64,000 nucleotides of DNA from Diphasiastrum complanatum. Its lineage: Eukaryota; Streptophyta; Lycopodiopsida; Lycopodiales; Lycopodiaceae. Below, one piece after another: positions 34,951-48,114 of this stretch. Location: contig CM055097.1 of NCBI GenBank assembly GCA_029204225.1, positions 55,467,603-55,531,602 on the forward strand. Direction: 5' to 3'. Below the pieces are notes generated by a model that made no database searches, had not been told where the DNA came from, and saw only the letters and a list, made by a program, of their open reading frames with translations. Each line of letters opens with the position of its first letter. Positions within the stretch are counted from its first letter, which is position 1. Made by a program: the position numbers and the translations under genes.

Positions 34951-35231
34951 TGTTGGGTGGGTATCAAATTTTTTTATACTAGCTAAATTTTGATATTACA
35001 GCTTTTTAAAAAATTTAATGCTAGTTGGGTATCAATATAAGGAGGTACCATGGCAAAAATTCACAAATTCTCCCAAATCTGGGTATCAATATGAATAGTA
35101 TGATAGTTAATACTGGGAATCCGGTTCTAGACCTTGGTAATAGAAATTCATATACCAGTCGGGTAGGTTTTTTGATACCATGTTGATACCCATTATTAAT
35201 ACCACCCGCGACTCTATATATCTACCCAACA
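34951..35231. mobile_element. MITE-like element with inverted ends
   Basis: A 281-bp segment starts TGTTGGGT and ends ACCCAACA, with subterminal GGGTATCAA copies (about 34959, 35028, 35085) and inverted TTGATACC copies (about 35172, 35186). It is short, non-coding and rich in internal inverted repeats, as MITEs are. A clear target duplication was not found. Confidence 0.5.
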
Positions 35232-37160
35232 ATGGTAGTTACAACATTTTTCTTAAATAAATCACGAAGTAAATCTGTTAAGAAAATGTTTGTGATCATA
35301 ATGTTCTACTAAATTTCGTTTTTCCTTGATAATGTTGTCACAATTGACTTGTTTGATGACATCATTCTACTCGATAGATATTATTTTCAAGTGTCTTATT
35401 TAATAATTGTAGCAATGTAAACTTTCTCAAAAGTATCACAATTTTGCATTTGTCCTCCACGTATATCTCCAAAAACTTTCATGTCATAAATGAAAACCCT
35501 CTCTTTTCTCAATATGAAACAAAAAAAAAGCCTTCTTGTATACCGCTAAGCTTGCTTACTTAAGAATACATTGTTTTGAAAGTTTGAAACTTTTCAATCA
35601 AGTGTCCCAATACTCATGATTTTATGAAAACTTATCTCTAGGCAAATTTTGCAAGGCATTTCATCATACTTTTGCAATTAAGGCCTTTTGTTGTACAACA
35701 TTCTTTGATCTACTCAAAATAATCTCTCTACAAGGAAGACAATACATTATTTTCAATGGAAGATTTAATTAGCAATAAAGTGGTCCCATGCTAGAATAGA
35801 ATCAGTGTATGTATTAGTCAGATGCATAAAGTTGCTTAAATTGATTATATATATCTGAAAGATAGCCAATTTTGTTATGGACTCGTTGACAATAATAAAC
35901 AACACAAATAATAGCACAAAAGATGAATTAGTTCTTAGTAGAATTTGAGAATAGTTGAGAAACATTTGTAGATTTACACGAAAAGTTAAAAATTCCCATG
36001 GACCATCTATTTCCTAGATGCAAATCTTTACTTTCAAAACATTTCATATATCACACTAGTATTTTCAATTTTGTGTATGCATTTAAAATATTATGTGCAA
36101 TAACTCAAGAAAGCACATAATATTCTCTATCACAATGATGAATATTATTAGCCTGTATATTCACATAAAAGCTACTGTAAACAAAAGATTCACTCATGTA
36201 GCATGCTAATACAAAATCCAAAAGGTTGATGGCAATAAGATGGAACTCTTGTAGAGACATAATTATAGTACTTAGAGAAAAAGCTTGAAAGAGTGGTAGT
36301 ATCTATAGTGGACTCATCTAAGATTGAGTGACAAGGACATTGTCTACAAAAGAGCTAAAAAAAGGCTCTAAAAATTCAAGTATGGGGGAGATGGGTAAAG
36401 GACACAAGGGAGTGAGCTTGTTTTAATATTTTTTTTTTAAGTTCAAAATGGGAATAGGGATCCTCGAGTCCTAATTCATGGTGTGCAACTCCTTTGTTGT
36501 TGAATTCCTTTTGTTTTCTCTTTCCCTCTCATTTTTGAATTTTTTTTTTAATAAGCTTTTACATTGTCAATTCTAAATGTTAAAGCACACAAATATGCAA
36601 TCTTTGCAAATCTGGCCAACGAGGACACATTTTTCAAGCATTTTTTCTAGTCGATTGGTACTCAGGTGGAATGACAACAATAAATTTCTAGAATATATAT
36701 GCTAGTATCTAGTACTCAACAAGAATTGTTCTATATTCATGCAATATTATGCTCAAAAGTAATTGGGAGTAGAGAATATGTTTAACTAGTCCAATTTCTT
36801 TCTTCAAATAGGTCTTCAACTGCCCTAGTGTTGTTGTGCAAGTGGTACACAATAGGGTAGAAATTTGATGTTGTTCATAGTATGACTATTCAGTCGTCCA
36901 AGTGACACTATATTGTATTTGGGGAATGATTATTGAAGAGCATTTCTCGACAAACATTTTGGAGACCCCCTGGGTAGTGTCTCTAGCTAGCACATTCAAA
37001 CCCTCTACTTTGTTAGGTAATTGTTATTGCATATTTCATAGTTAATATGCAATTTTTATGCCAAGTTCCAAAGACTAAGAACTTTTTTTGTAACAAAAAA
37101 AGATGTCATATATTGCCCTAAAAGATGAACTGTAACAAAGCTCAAATCTTTAAGTTTGAA
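35232..37160. other. AT-rich intergenic sequence
   Basis: No gene or repeat structure recognised. Confidence 0.5.
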
Positions 37161-37161
37161 T

Positions 37162-37164
<3 letters not shown>

Positions 37165-37202
<38 letters not shown>
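37165..37202. repeat. (AC)n microsatellite
   Basis: About 38 bp of uninterrupted CA dinucleotides. Confidence 0.95.
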
Positions 37203-37205
<3 letters not shown>

Positions 37206-37401
37206 TTATTTGTCTAATCATATACATATCAAATAATATGATCTTAAACTCAAAATTTAAATACAACAAAGCTTGGGCTCTTGAGCTTCAATGATAACTT
37301 AAATCCTAAATTTTAGCTATATAAGTGCTTAAACTAAAACTTCAGTCTTAATGTACATCACATTGTTCAAGTCTAAATAAGTCAAGAGTTATAAACATAA
37401 C

Positions 37402-37510
<109 letters not shown>

Positions 37511-38052
37511 TTGGTAGGCCAAGGGACCTAATGTGTGATGCACTAGTGTCCTTGGCTTACTAAATTTGCCTCATATAATTTTAGTTTTGACTTTTCAATT
37601 TAGTATTTTAAAACTAGTTTTAAAGCTTTGAAGTCTTTGAGCTTTTGTTTAAAGATCCAAACAAAGTGTGACAACTTTATGAATGACTTGAGACTTTTTA
37701 AAACCAAATAAACCAAATTTATCTAAGTTATGAATGTTATTATAAGGTTTGAATTTATTTTATCTACTCTTTGGAAGACCAAATTTTATTTAAGTTAGGT
37801 AGGTTAGTGGATTTATGTAACTCAACTTGGAGAATATTATCATCCTTGTTTGCTTTGTTAATGTGATTTCATTTTTAGGAATTCTATAATCGAATATTTC
37901 ATGGTCACTTTAATCTTCTACCATAATGTTATCTTTAATCAACACATCATTGGATCAGGTTCTCACTTTTACATTGCTATAAAGGGGCCTTGGCATTTTG
38001 CAAATAAGTTGTTTGTGATTTTTAAGAGTTTTGTCCCACCCATGATCAACAA

Positions 38053-38083
38053 AAAAGGGTGGCACGTGGTGTGCCACCCTTTT
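38053..38083. repeat. Perfect hairpin, 13-bp arms
   Basis: AAAAGGGTGGCAC, a 5-bp loop, and GTGCCACCCTTTT. Confidence 0.95.
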
Positions 38084-38391
38084 CATGCCATTGCCATTTT
38101 CTATTCACAAAAATTGTGGTTTGGTACATATGAAAATCCCACTAGGCATCAAATTCTAATTAAGTCCATCAAAATACAATTTGCTACCTTTTTTATATAA
38201 TTTCTTTTTGGTCATGGAAAAATGTTCATGAAGCTCGAAAGGCTAGCATGACCTGCTAGCTCACCAAAATACTCAAATATTAAAAAAAAAATTGAATATA
38301 TTTTGGAGCTGCTTGTGTTAGCACGTTGACATGCTAGATGAGGTGGCTCAAAATAGAATTTGAGGTTTTAAAAAGCAAAAAATTTAATAGT

Positions 38392-38409
38392 AGGCTAGCA
38401 TGCTAGCCT
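38392..38409. repeat. Perfect 18-bp palindrome
   Basis: AGGCTAGCATGCTAGCCT. Confidence 0.95.
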
Positions 38410-38512
38410 TTGGAGCTCCATAAATACTTCTTCAAAATTAAAATAAATACTTATTTAAAAGACAACAAAGATACTTAAATATGTCCACCAAAAGATAATC
38501 TTCTACCTTCTA

Positions 38513-39090
38513 AACATAAGTTTATCTTAACTATGAGATAAATCTTTATGAAACTTTAATTTTTAGAATTTTTAATGCGTCCACCAAAAGATACTTCGCT
38601 ACCTTCACAACAACCTCCAAATTTTTTGAGTATATTTGGAGGTTGCAATAATTGGCATAATATTGTAATTTAAATTACTATTTTAAAATTACAACAATAA
38701 TAGATACCTTACAAGCTATAAGGTACTTTTACTATGTTTAGAAATTCTCAAAAGCACCTTACAATTTTGTAAGATTCAATTACTATTAATAGAAAAGTGC
38801 ATCATGAATTTGTTGTTATTTTTTAAAACTAAAAATACACATACATTTTAGGACTTGCGATTTTTGAAAATTCATAGCAGTACAGAACTACTATTTTTCA
38901 AAACGTGCAAAAGAGTAACCTTATGCTAACTAAAATTAGAAACATTTAAAAAAAAACAAAAAAAAGAAACAAAAAATTTGTTGGTCTTCACGGCAGGGGA
39001 AGGCCCCCGGGCGGGAGGCCTTCCCCTATATTAAACATAAGTTTATCATAACTATGAGATAAATCTTTATGAAGCTTTAAATTCTAAAAC
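38513..39090. repeat. Direct repeat of about 55 bp, 520 bp apart
   Basis: The units at about 38513-38567 and 39033-39087 share TAAACATAAGTTTATC, ACTATGAGATAAATC and TTTATGAARCTTTAA with few differences. The segment between them holds hairpins and could be a duplicated or inserted piece. Confidence 0.75.
38995..39027. repeat. GC-rich hairpin, 11-bp arms
   Basis: AGGGGAAGGCC, an 11-bp loop (CCCGGGCGGGA), and GGCCTTCCCCT. It is sharply more GC-rich than its surroundings. Confidence 0.9.
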
Positions 39091-39417
39091 TCAAAATTAT
39101 TATTATTTTCTTTTTTTGTTAAACAAATTGGAACCATCTCAACTAGCACGCCAGTGTGCCACCCCATGCAACTCCCTAAAAGAAAAAAAATCAAAGCTTT
39201 TAAAAAAAAAATGAAGATTTGAAATATCTCTTGTAAACTAGCATGGTGAGGTGCAGACCTTCAAAGCTTTATGAAAATTTTCCCATATTAAAAATAAGCC
39301 TATATTTAAAAGATAACAAGGTGTCTTTTGATGGACCTATTTACAATTTGATGGCTAGTAGGCTTTTCAACTATGTACCAACTCACTTTTCTTATTGATA
39401 GAAAATCATATAGTGCC

Positions 39418-39454
39418 ACTAAAAGGATAGCACACCGTGTGCTACCTTTTTAGT
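39418..39454. repeat. Near-perfect hairpin, 18-bp arms
   Basis: ACTAAAAGGATAGCACAC and its inverted partner with two mismatches, single-base loop. It resembles the hairpin at 38053-38083. Confidence 0.9.
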
Positions 39455-39689
39455 ACATTGTGTGTAGAAAGAAACTCACAAAAATGCATTCGAAAATGTT
39501 AAAACCTTACTCAAAGAAAATCTCTTCTGTATATGTGAATATAGTAAACATGTCCGTTGATGAGCCACATTGTTGTATTGTGAAAAATTGCCTACATTGG
39601 CAAATCTAGCCATGTAGAATATTGTACATTTTGTCAATATTGTTTGTTGGTTACTTCAATGGCCAAAGTGCCACTTGTATATACACACC

Positions 39690-40180
39690 TAAAGTAGGTT
39701 ACCACGAGTCAAGAGGAGTGGTTGTGTCTATTTGGTAGTGATTCCTACTTTGTTGGATCTAGACCATGATTTATGATGAGATTTGTACCTACCATGCACC
39801 TACCAAGCATGACTCCTGGATCTAGGCTAGGGTTTTCACATTAGGGCAAGAAAGTGGAGTCTACTTCCTTATTACATGCTGGATTTTCACCTAACTTTGC
39901 AAAGGTGATTACTCTATTTTTCCAATAAAACCCAGCTTTGGCACTTTGTAAACACTGTCTACAGGCCGTACTACAGCCACACGTGTGGAGTTGGATTATA
40001 CTAATTGATCAATGCTTTAATTGTCTCTACTTGTTTCCTATCAAGCTGCTAAACTAGATCTTGTTTTCTGATGACTAGTTTCTGATAGATTGTTTAACAA
40101 GCATACAATCACCTTGTGGATCATTCAAAGATCCATTTATGGTCCTTAGTACTGTACTTTTCACATGTATTGAATATCTC
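39690..40180 (+). repeat. Degraded copia LTR, related to 49950-50420
   Basis: It shares ordered blocks with the reverse complement of 49950-50420: TTTGGTAGTGATTCCTACTT, GCATGACTC, ATTAGGGCAAGAAA, CTTCCTTATTACAT, and a CGTACT segment. The shared order over about 400 bp implies one family. Boundaries are unclear. Confidence 0.6.
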
Positions 40181-40385
40181 CTAGATATGTCACTTGATGT
40201 GTTCGCAAGCCTTTTTTAGTGTCATGTACTTTTAGTACATCTTTGGGCCCATTTGAAAGTAGATCTACTACTAATTCTCATGCCATAGGCTTATGAGTAC
40301 AATGCACCTTCTACGGGTGTCTGAAATTACAATTCAGGTAGATCCAAGTCTTTGTGCCGTCTCGACTTCTACTCTAAGTCCTAAT

Positions 40386-41890
<1,505 letters not shown>

Positions 41891-41899
41891 CCATTTATA

Positions 41900-42760
41900 G
41901 TATACGCCCAATGCATGGACAAAAGAAGCCTCCATTTTGTAAAGCCATGTATTACCTTTCTATGATCTGCCATTCTTATAATAAATGGTGCATCTTCCAA
42001 ATTGTCTATCCCATTCCTCAGGCATAATATTTACTCCAGATCCTCCATCTATGAAAACTCTCTTAATGTAGTAATCATTTACATTAGCACCTATCATAGG
42101 ATTAAGGGGATCTGTAGTAATATAATGAGAGTGAATTTCATAAAGAATTTTCTTTGTGATTTATGAAGAGCTTTTCTGCATTCTGGTGATATTTGTATTA
42201 ACTGAGCAAAAGATATGTTAGGTATCCTAGAACCTATATCTTTAATCATATCATAGTATTCTACTCATTTTGCAATACCTAACACTTTTTTTACCCTTGT
42301 TTCTTGGATGGTTTATTACTAGATTTAGTGCTTTCAAAATGCCATAAAGGGTGATTATCTTTCTATCTCATTCATTGCGTCCTCATGAACTTCTCTATTT
42401 GCCTCTCTACTAGGATATATTCTTCATATATAAGTGGTATATCCACATTCTTCTTATGGTCCTAGCATTTGTAATCCCATAGTTTCATCTATCATAGGAG
42501 ATATAGGGTTAGCAACAACTTGTGCTCTTGTGATAGCACCAACCATAATATCATTCTCTTGAGATTTGGGAACAGCTTCCACTTGAATCTTTTGGACAAT
42601 CTTTTTGGAAATGTTCTCCACCACAAGTCTTACATATATATTCTTAGGGTTTGGACATTCATTTGTCATATGCCCTATTCATTGGCATCGATAACATTGT
42701 ATATTACTTTTAGTTGAATAAGATATTTTGTTTAGATGTTGAAGATAAGAAAGGCAAGCA
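41900..42760 (-). mobile_element. Gypsy gag zinc knuckle and protease fragment
   Basis: On the minus strand a CCHC knuckle (CYRCQ, stop, IGHMTNEC) at about 42650-42700 precedes an open frame 42454-42669. Further on (about 42000-42065) is a retropepsin start FIDGGSGVNIMPEEW, where the usual DSG/DTG is DGGSG. The order gag, then protease fits Ty3/gypsy. A stop lies inside the knuckle. Confidence 0.65.
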
Positions 42761-43260
42761 GCTCTAACAAACTCAATGAATCACGGATCCATCATATGTA
42801 TTCTCCTTTCAATTCTTGACTACTCCCCTTCACCTTCATTCATTACGGCCTCACAGTTTCACAACGCCATGCGTGCCAACGTCAAAGACATACGCAGGTG
42901 CCAAGGGACTGTCACCCAATTTGCAGTGGGTGCATGTTAGAATATTCTAGTGAAGATTCTTCTAACCAATTTTGACTGTCATAAGAGCATAAAGGATATC
43001 AGACAATAGAGTCGAGCCACCAAATTACAATGGAGAGCGTCAACAAATCACAGATAAAAGAGCTCCAGGATCTATATACCAAAGGAGTCGACAAGTAGCG
43101 AACCGGCCAATGAGCAGAAACAAAGCCCAACGCCTCACTATTAGATTTTATGGTGACGGAAAGGACGTGCTCGTTTGACTGCTTAGTCTATCTAGGTATT
43201 CGTGGTGTGCTTTAACCTGAAGACTTTTTTTAGCAGTCAATCTTACCAATTAAGGACAAG
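42761..43260. other. No recognised feature
   Basis: Sequence between two minus-strand gypsy gag fragments; nothing supported. Confidence 0.5.
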
Positions 43261-43269
43261 GCGTAGACA

Positions 43270-44860
43270 TTGTAGGTGCTGGTTCTTCTTGTACAGTTGG
43301 CCTTTTTGGGCTTGAATTCCCTGGATTTGGCCTTTAAAGAATGGATATACCCGGATTTGGCACTATGTTGGTGGTCTGTTGCTTTGTGGAACAATCAGTA
43401 GACTTCGGTTGGACACTGCCCATTGATGAATTTGGAGTTGGTTGGCAATTGTCAACTTTAGTCTTTTCCTTCTCATCGTCTTGTGGTCTTGAAGATTGCG
43501 TGACCATCGTTGCTTGCAAGCCTTATGCCAGTTTTTCGCCAAGATTTTTAGTTGCCACATGTACTTGTTGTAATGTAGCATCCACTGTTTGTCGTAGGTA
43601 GAATTATAGCAATTTTTGCTGTTGCAATATGCTTGATGGATTCTATTAGCTCCATCTTTTGTGATGCTGTAGTAGTTTGAGTCTGAGGTGACTTTGTGCA
43701 CTTTTTGGATTTGGGAGTATTGTCGTGTAATCCACTTGTCTCAAAACCAGGTGGCACTAAAATGTGCCGTTTGTAGTGCATCTTGAGTGGATTTGAATGC
43801 CATCTTAGCTTTTTGTAATTGCCTCAACGAACAATCTAGACATGGATGGTTGATGCCACATTGTGAACACCAAGGTAAAGAGAAATGTCGGATCATCTCA
43901 ATGTGGGCATTCTGATCGATGGTGTCTTCCACCACATCCAAAACATCGTACCATGTATAGAATACCATCCTCTCAGAGGTGATAAGCATACACAGGTAAC
44001 AAATGTCCCTTCTCACTCTCCACATAGTAGAGTGGTAAGCTATTATGGTCTTCAGTTGAACTCGGGGACATGCCTGATGATATTACCAGTGACTTCCACT
44101 CCACTTTTTCCGGTGGAGGACTGTCCTGATGTGCTCAAGACAAAACTCCTGACATCCATTGAATGATTCTCTTGATGGCTCGTCATCAAGTTTGACCTTT
44201 CTAGATTCTGAGCTCAATCTTATGGTCTTCATTATGCCCTTGATTCTTCAACTGAGGGTTTCGTACTGGACATTCAGTGCATGCATGATCTCCATAACAA
44301 TAACCACACAGTTCCAATTGAAGAATTTTTATTCTGCAAGCCTTAGGCTCATGTTGGTCATCTTTTTGCTGATCTTGGTCAACCTTGTGATATGTGGCAC
44401 TTGGTTTTGCTTCTTGACTCTATTGTGAGGCCATTATTTCGCTCTTGCATGATCGGCTAGCATTATGGGTTTTGGTTCCTTTGATGCCCCATTCAATGAT
44501 GCAACAATAGAATAGGGATGATCCACCACCTCCATCGAGATCTTTGCTTCTATAAGGGCGACATCTTGACAAATTTGCACAAATGAAGTATAGGATGCCA
44601 AGACTGCCATGTCAGATCTGATCTCATTGAGCAGTCCGACATAGTAGTTTATCATTATGATTTCTGTAGGTAGAGGTGGATCACAACTCTTCACCATGTT
44701 ATAAATATTATAGGTGTATTGTTGAATTGTTTCCTCAGGGAACATCTATACTTGAGACAACGGTGTACGTGGAGTCACCATAGCTAGACAATAGAGTGTA
44801 GTAGGGATAGCTGGGTGTTGAATTGCTTCAGTGCCAATACAATGATGGTGTTCCATTTTT
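43270..44860 (-). mobile_element. Gypsy gag remnant
   Basis: The minus-strand frame 44434-44745 (MFPEETIQQYTYNIYNMVKS, then IMINYYVGLLNEIRSDMAVL) has the alpha-helical gag pattern. Frames at 43741-44025 and 43363-43781 follow, with a CSQCGINHPCLDC cysteine-rich box that may be a knuckle variant. It lies upstream, on the same strand, of the fragment at 41900-42760, so both could be parts of one element. Confidence 0.5.
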
Positions 44861-45087
44861 TTTTTACCTATAAAAAATTATAAATTATTAACCTCATTAA
44901 AAAACTTTTGTAATTTTTTTTATTCTATGGGCCACATGTCATGACCCTAGGGGTTGGGCCTGCAGTTTCAACTTTAAAAGGAGAAGTAATGGCGCTGGCC
45001 AGTTGATAGTGGAAGGAACTGCAGCCTTGGTGTTGGATTTCTAATGCTCACGACTAAATCCACTCAGTAATGAGCATCCTGAAATCT

Positions 45088-45265
45088 GTGGAAGGCCGAC
45101 TCCATCGACTTCGACTTCAACATCAACACATTCGACTCCATCGACTGACTCGACTCTCGACTTCATCAACTTACTCGACTCTTGACTCTCGACTTACCCG
45201 ACTCCATTAACTCTCGACTCCATCAACACTCGACTCCATCGACTCACTCGACTCTCTCATCAAGT
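45088..45265. repeat. Degenerate minisatellite of GACTC/TCGACTCCATC units
   Basis: Imperfect tandem array built from TCGACT, CTCGACTC and CCATCRACT pieces, more than a dozen GACTC/GACTT cores in about 180 bp. Confidence 0.85.
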
Positions 45266-45690
45266 CAGATCAAGTTTGATGCATGAAAAAGTCGATCCAT
45301 GTATTGTCAGTCGATTCCAACCCACGTCACAATCAGAAGGACGACATTGATAGTCCACCTATTTTTACATAAATTTACTATTTACAACTATGGCTATCTA
45401 CTATAGGACGACTCTAGTTAATTAAGTAGATTTAAATTTATACTCTCAAGTACTGGTCACTAAACTGCAATCATCAACAAGTCAAGTGAAGTTAGAATAA
45501 AACCTGCACCTTTAGCAATAAATAATCAACCTTGATTTATTTGATTTCTTCTTGTCTGAAGGTATTTTTCCAAACATAAGATAGAATCCATCTAGCAATG
45601 ACCAAGCGTCTGAAGCTCTACATCTTTTGCGTCTCACAGACCAGCGCACTACTTCACGCTCATGTATTCTATTTTTGATTAATCAAAGAG

Positions 45691-45934
45691 TGCAATTTTG
45701 TCCACACATACAATTGCTGTTCATTATTATAGACTGATTTACATCTTGTTTCTTGATGCTACGCTGACACACTTCTGATCCACAACTATCCGTTGTAAAT
45801 TTCCTCTCATAGTGTCTCAATCCAGATTTTGATTGTGGACTTCTATCCTTGGAAAGGATTGTCTGATTCCCATGAGACACTACGTTCTACCCTTGTGTCA
45901 GAACTCGTTTATGCTACACCACCAATTTTCGACA
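45691..45934 (+). repeat. 5' LTR of the mini copia element
   Basis: Starts TGCAATTTTGTCC and ends TTTTCGACA directly before the primer-binding site. Confidence 0.85.
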
Positions 45935-45946
45935 TGGTATCAGAGC
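45935..45946 (+). other. Primer-binding site of the mini copia element
   Basis: TGGTATCAGAGC, initiator Met tRNA type. Confidence 0.85.
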
Positions 45947-46783
45947 TTGTGGTTTAAAAATCTGCATTTCCATGCAGGTTGTCAGTCTTGTTTCTATCAA
46001 GACATCGTTTTGAACGTGCAGCTAGCAGTTTTTCAATATCGTTGTCTCTACCAGCGATCTCGCTCTCTTCACCAGAATGGATCCATCTTCTAGTTCATCT
46101 CTTATTGACAAACTCGATAGAGAGAACTACCATCTCTGGAAGTTCAAGATGAAAGTCATACTACTTGCTAAGTAACTGTGGGACATCATTGATGGCACAG
46201 AGGTCAAGCCTGATCGATGAAGACAACATCACCAAATGGAGACAGAGAGATGGCAAGGCATTTGCCTTGATCACTTTGAGCATTGAAGACTCCCAAATCA
46301 GCCATATTCGAACTGCTAGACAACTAAGGATGGTTGGGACATCGTAGCAACCCTTTATGATATCATGGATGTTACATCCAAGTTACATTTGAGGAAGAAA
46401 TTTTCTATATTAAGAATGTCTGATGCAGATACTATTTCAAGCCATCTCAACACATTCAAAAATCTCATGGAGCAGATGACTGCAACAGGCTCAGTCATTG
46501 AAGATTCCGATACGGTAATGACCGAATCTACCTGTAGCTTTCGAAACCTGGGTCAATGCTATCTCGACCCAACAACATCTCACTCTATTAAGAGTCATAT
46601 CGATGCTACTTGAAGAGGAGATCAGACAAACTGGATACTCCTATATTGAAATCATGTATCACTACCTCAGAGAAAAAGTGCAAAGCAAGGAAATATCATT
46701 AGTCTACTGCAGGACAAATTTTATGGCAGCAGATTACTTCACCAAAGCATTATCTAAGAATCATCACAAAATTATGCATTTTG

Positions 46784-47028
46784 TGCTAATTTTGTCCATG
46801 CATACAACTGTTGTTCATTTGTGCATTATTACAGACTGCTTTACATCTTGTTTCTTGCTGCTACGTTGACACACTTCCGATTCACAATTGTCCGTTGTAA
46901 GTTCCGCTCTCGATCTAGATTTTGATTCTGGACCTCTATCCTTGGAACTGATTGTTCGATTCCCATCGAGATACTACGCTCTACCCTTGTGTCAGAACTC
47001 ATTTATGTTACACCATCAATTTTTGACA
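46784..47028 (+). repeat. 3' LTR of the mini copia element
   Basis: Starts TGCTAATTTTGTCC and ends TTTTTGACA, matching the 5' LTR along its length. Confidence 0.85.
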
Positions 47029-47119
47029 CTTGAAAGTTGGAAGAAAGGAATAAGATGCACGATTTCTAAATTCTCATTGCTTAGTTGAAGGTGCCGCACT
47101 CCTGATTTCTCAGAAATTC

Positions 47120-47410
47120 TCACGAATTGGCAGTAGTGGAGGGCCGAGGCAGTGGTCACTTGGATTGGAGGCAAGCATAAATTCGTGTGAATGGAGCAGG
47201 AGCCATAAATCCCTTCAACGAAACAGCAGTAGCGGAGACAGGTGCTTGGAGTCTGGACTCTGGACACAACAATAGCAGAGGCAGTGGGCACTTGGAGTGA
47301 GCGCAGGCACTAGCAGAGGCAGTAGCGAGGGTAGTGGCTAGTGGGCACTTAAAGGTTGGACGCAGCAATGGGCACTTGATTGGAGGTTGGCGCAGCAGCA
47401 GCGGAGGTGC
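47120..47410. repeat. Degenerate GC-rich minisatellite
   Basis: Imperfect repeats of AGCAGAGGCAGTGGGCACTT with variants (GGCAGTGGTCACTTGGATTG, CTAGTGGGCACTTAAAGG, GCAATGGGCACTTGATTGG). Unit length varies between about 25 and 50 bp. Confidence 0.75.
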
Positions 47411-48110
47411 TAACCCTCAGCCATACCATCAATTTCAGACCACAGACGTTTCACACCTACAGCAGTAGATCCTAGGCTATAAACAAGTTAATTCAAACCT
47501 ACACCAATCCAATAAGACATTTTCTAAGTTTTAAACCTTATCTCTGCTGGCTTTATGCTAATTGAGTTTAATCACAGTTTGTTCATAACGAACTTATCAA
47601 TGCTGCAGCACACATTGTCTCTGTTATTTATAATAGCATTATCTTAAACTTTTTGGTTTTTGTGCAGATCTACAAGCCACATTAGTATCAGATAGATTGT
47701 TCCATCTTGCTCACTATGGCATTCATAGTGCATGCCACTTATTTATTGTGGTCATCATCTTTTTTGTTGGCCATGTCTTTAACAATGGCTTTATGTCCAT
47801 TCTGAGGATGAAGAATGTCATGTTTGCAAAAGAGATGTCATTCCCCACTGTCACTGGTGAACACCACTGTGGAGTGGCGAGCCTTCAGCCTGGGCAATCG
47901 AAGGAAGGAAGGAAGGAAGGAAAGGGAAGTTTTCTGTTAGCCTCTATTTAAAAAAAGAAGAAGAATTCAGACAATCTAGACGATTTTCTTGATTGATTTC
48001 TTTTTATTGAAGAATTACGAGTACTAATCGTCGGCAAAGTCTCTTTGTTTAATATGCCTAGATTTGGAAATCCTGCAGATGCATATAAATGTCATCGTTC
48101 TTCTGAGAGC
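47411..48110. other. Intergenic with a short (GGAA)n tract
   Basis: A GGAA run lies at about 47901-47923. The frame at 47697-47951 is not recognised. Confidence 0.5.
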
Positions 48111-48114
48111 CTAA

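Larger units (their letters stand above)
45691..47028 (+). mobile_element. Internally deleted mini copia element with two LTRs
   Basis: The LTRs are 45691-45934 and 46784-47028 (244 and 245 bp, clearly the same sequence). The PBS TGGTATCAGAGC is at 45935-45946. The inside holds only a gag start (MDPSSSSSLIDKLDRENYHL, then WKFKMKVILLAK, about 46078-46170; KLHLRKKFSILRM at 46365-46613) and, at 46620-46770, the RNase H end (SLVYCRTNFMAADYFTKALS). Protease, integrase, RT and most RNase H are missing, and stops interrupt gag. No matching target duplication was found next to these ends. Confidence 0.85.

Noticed and set aside
47697-47951. 84-aa plus-strand frame
   Set aside because: No motif; its end is encoded by a GGAA repeat.
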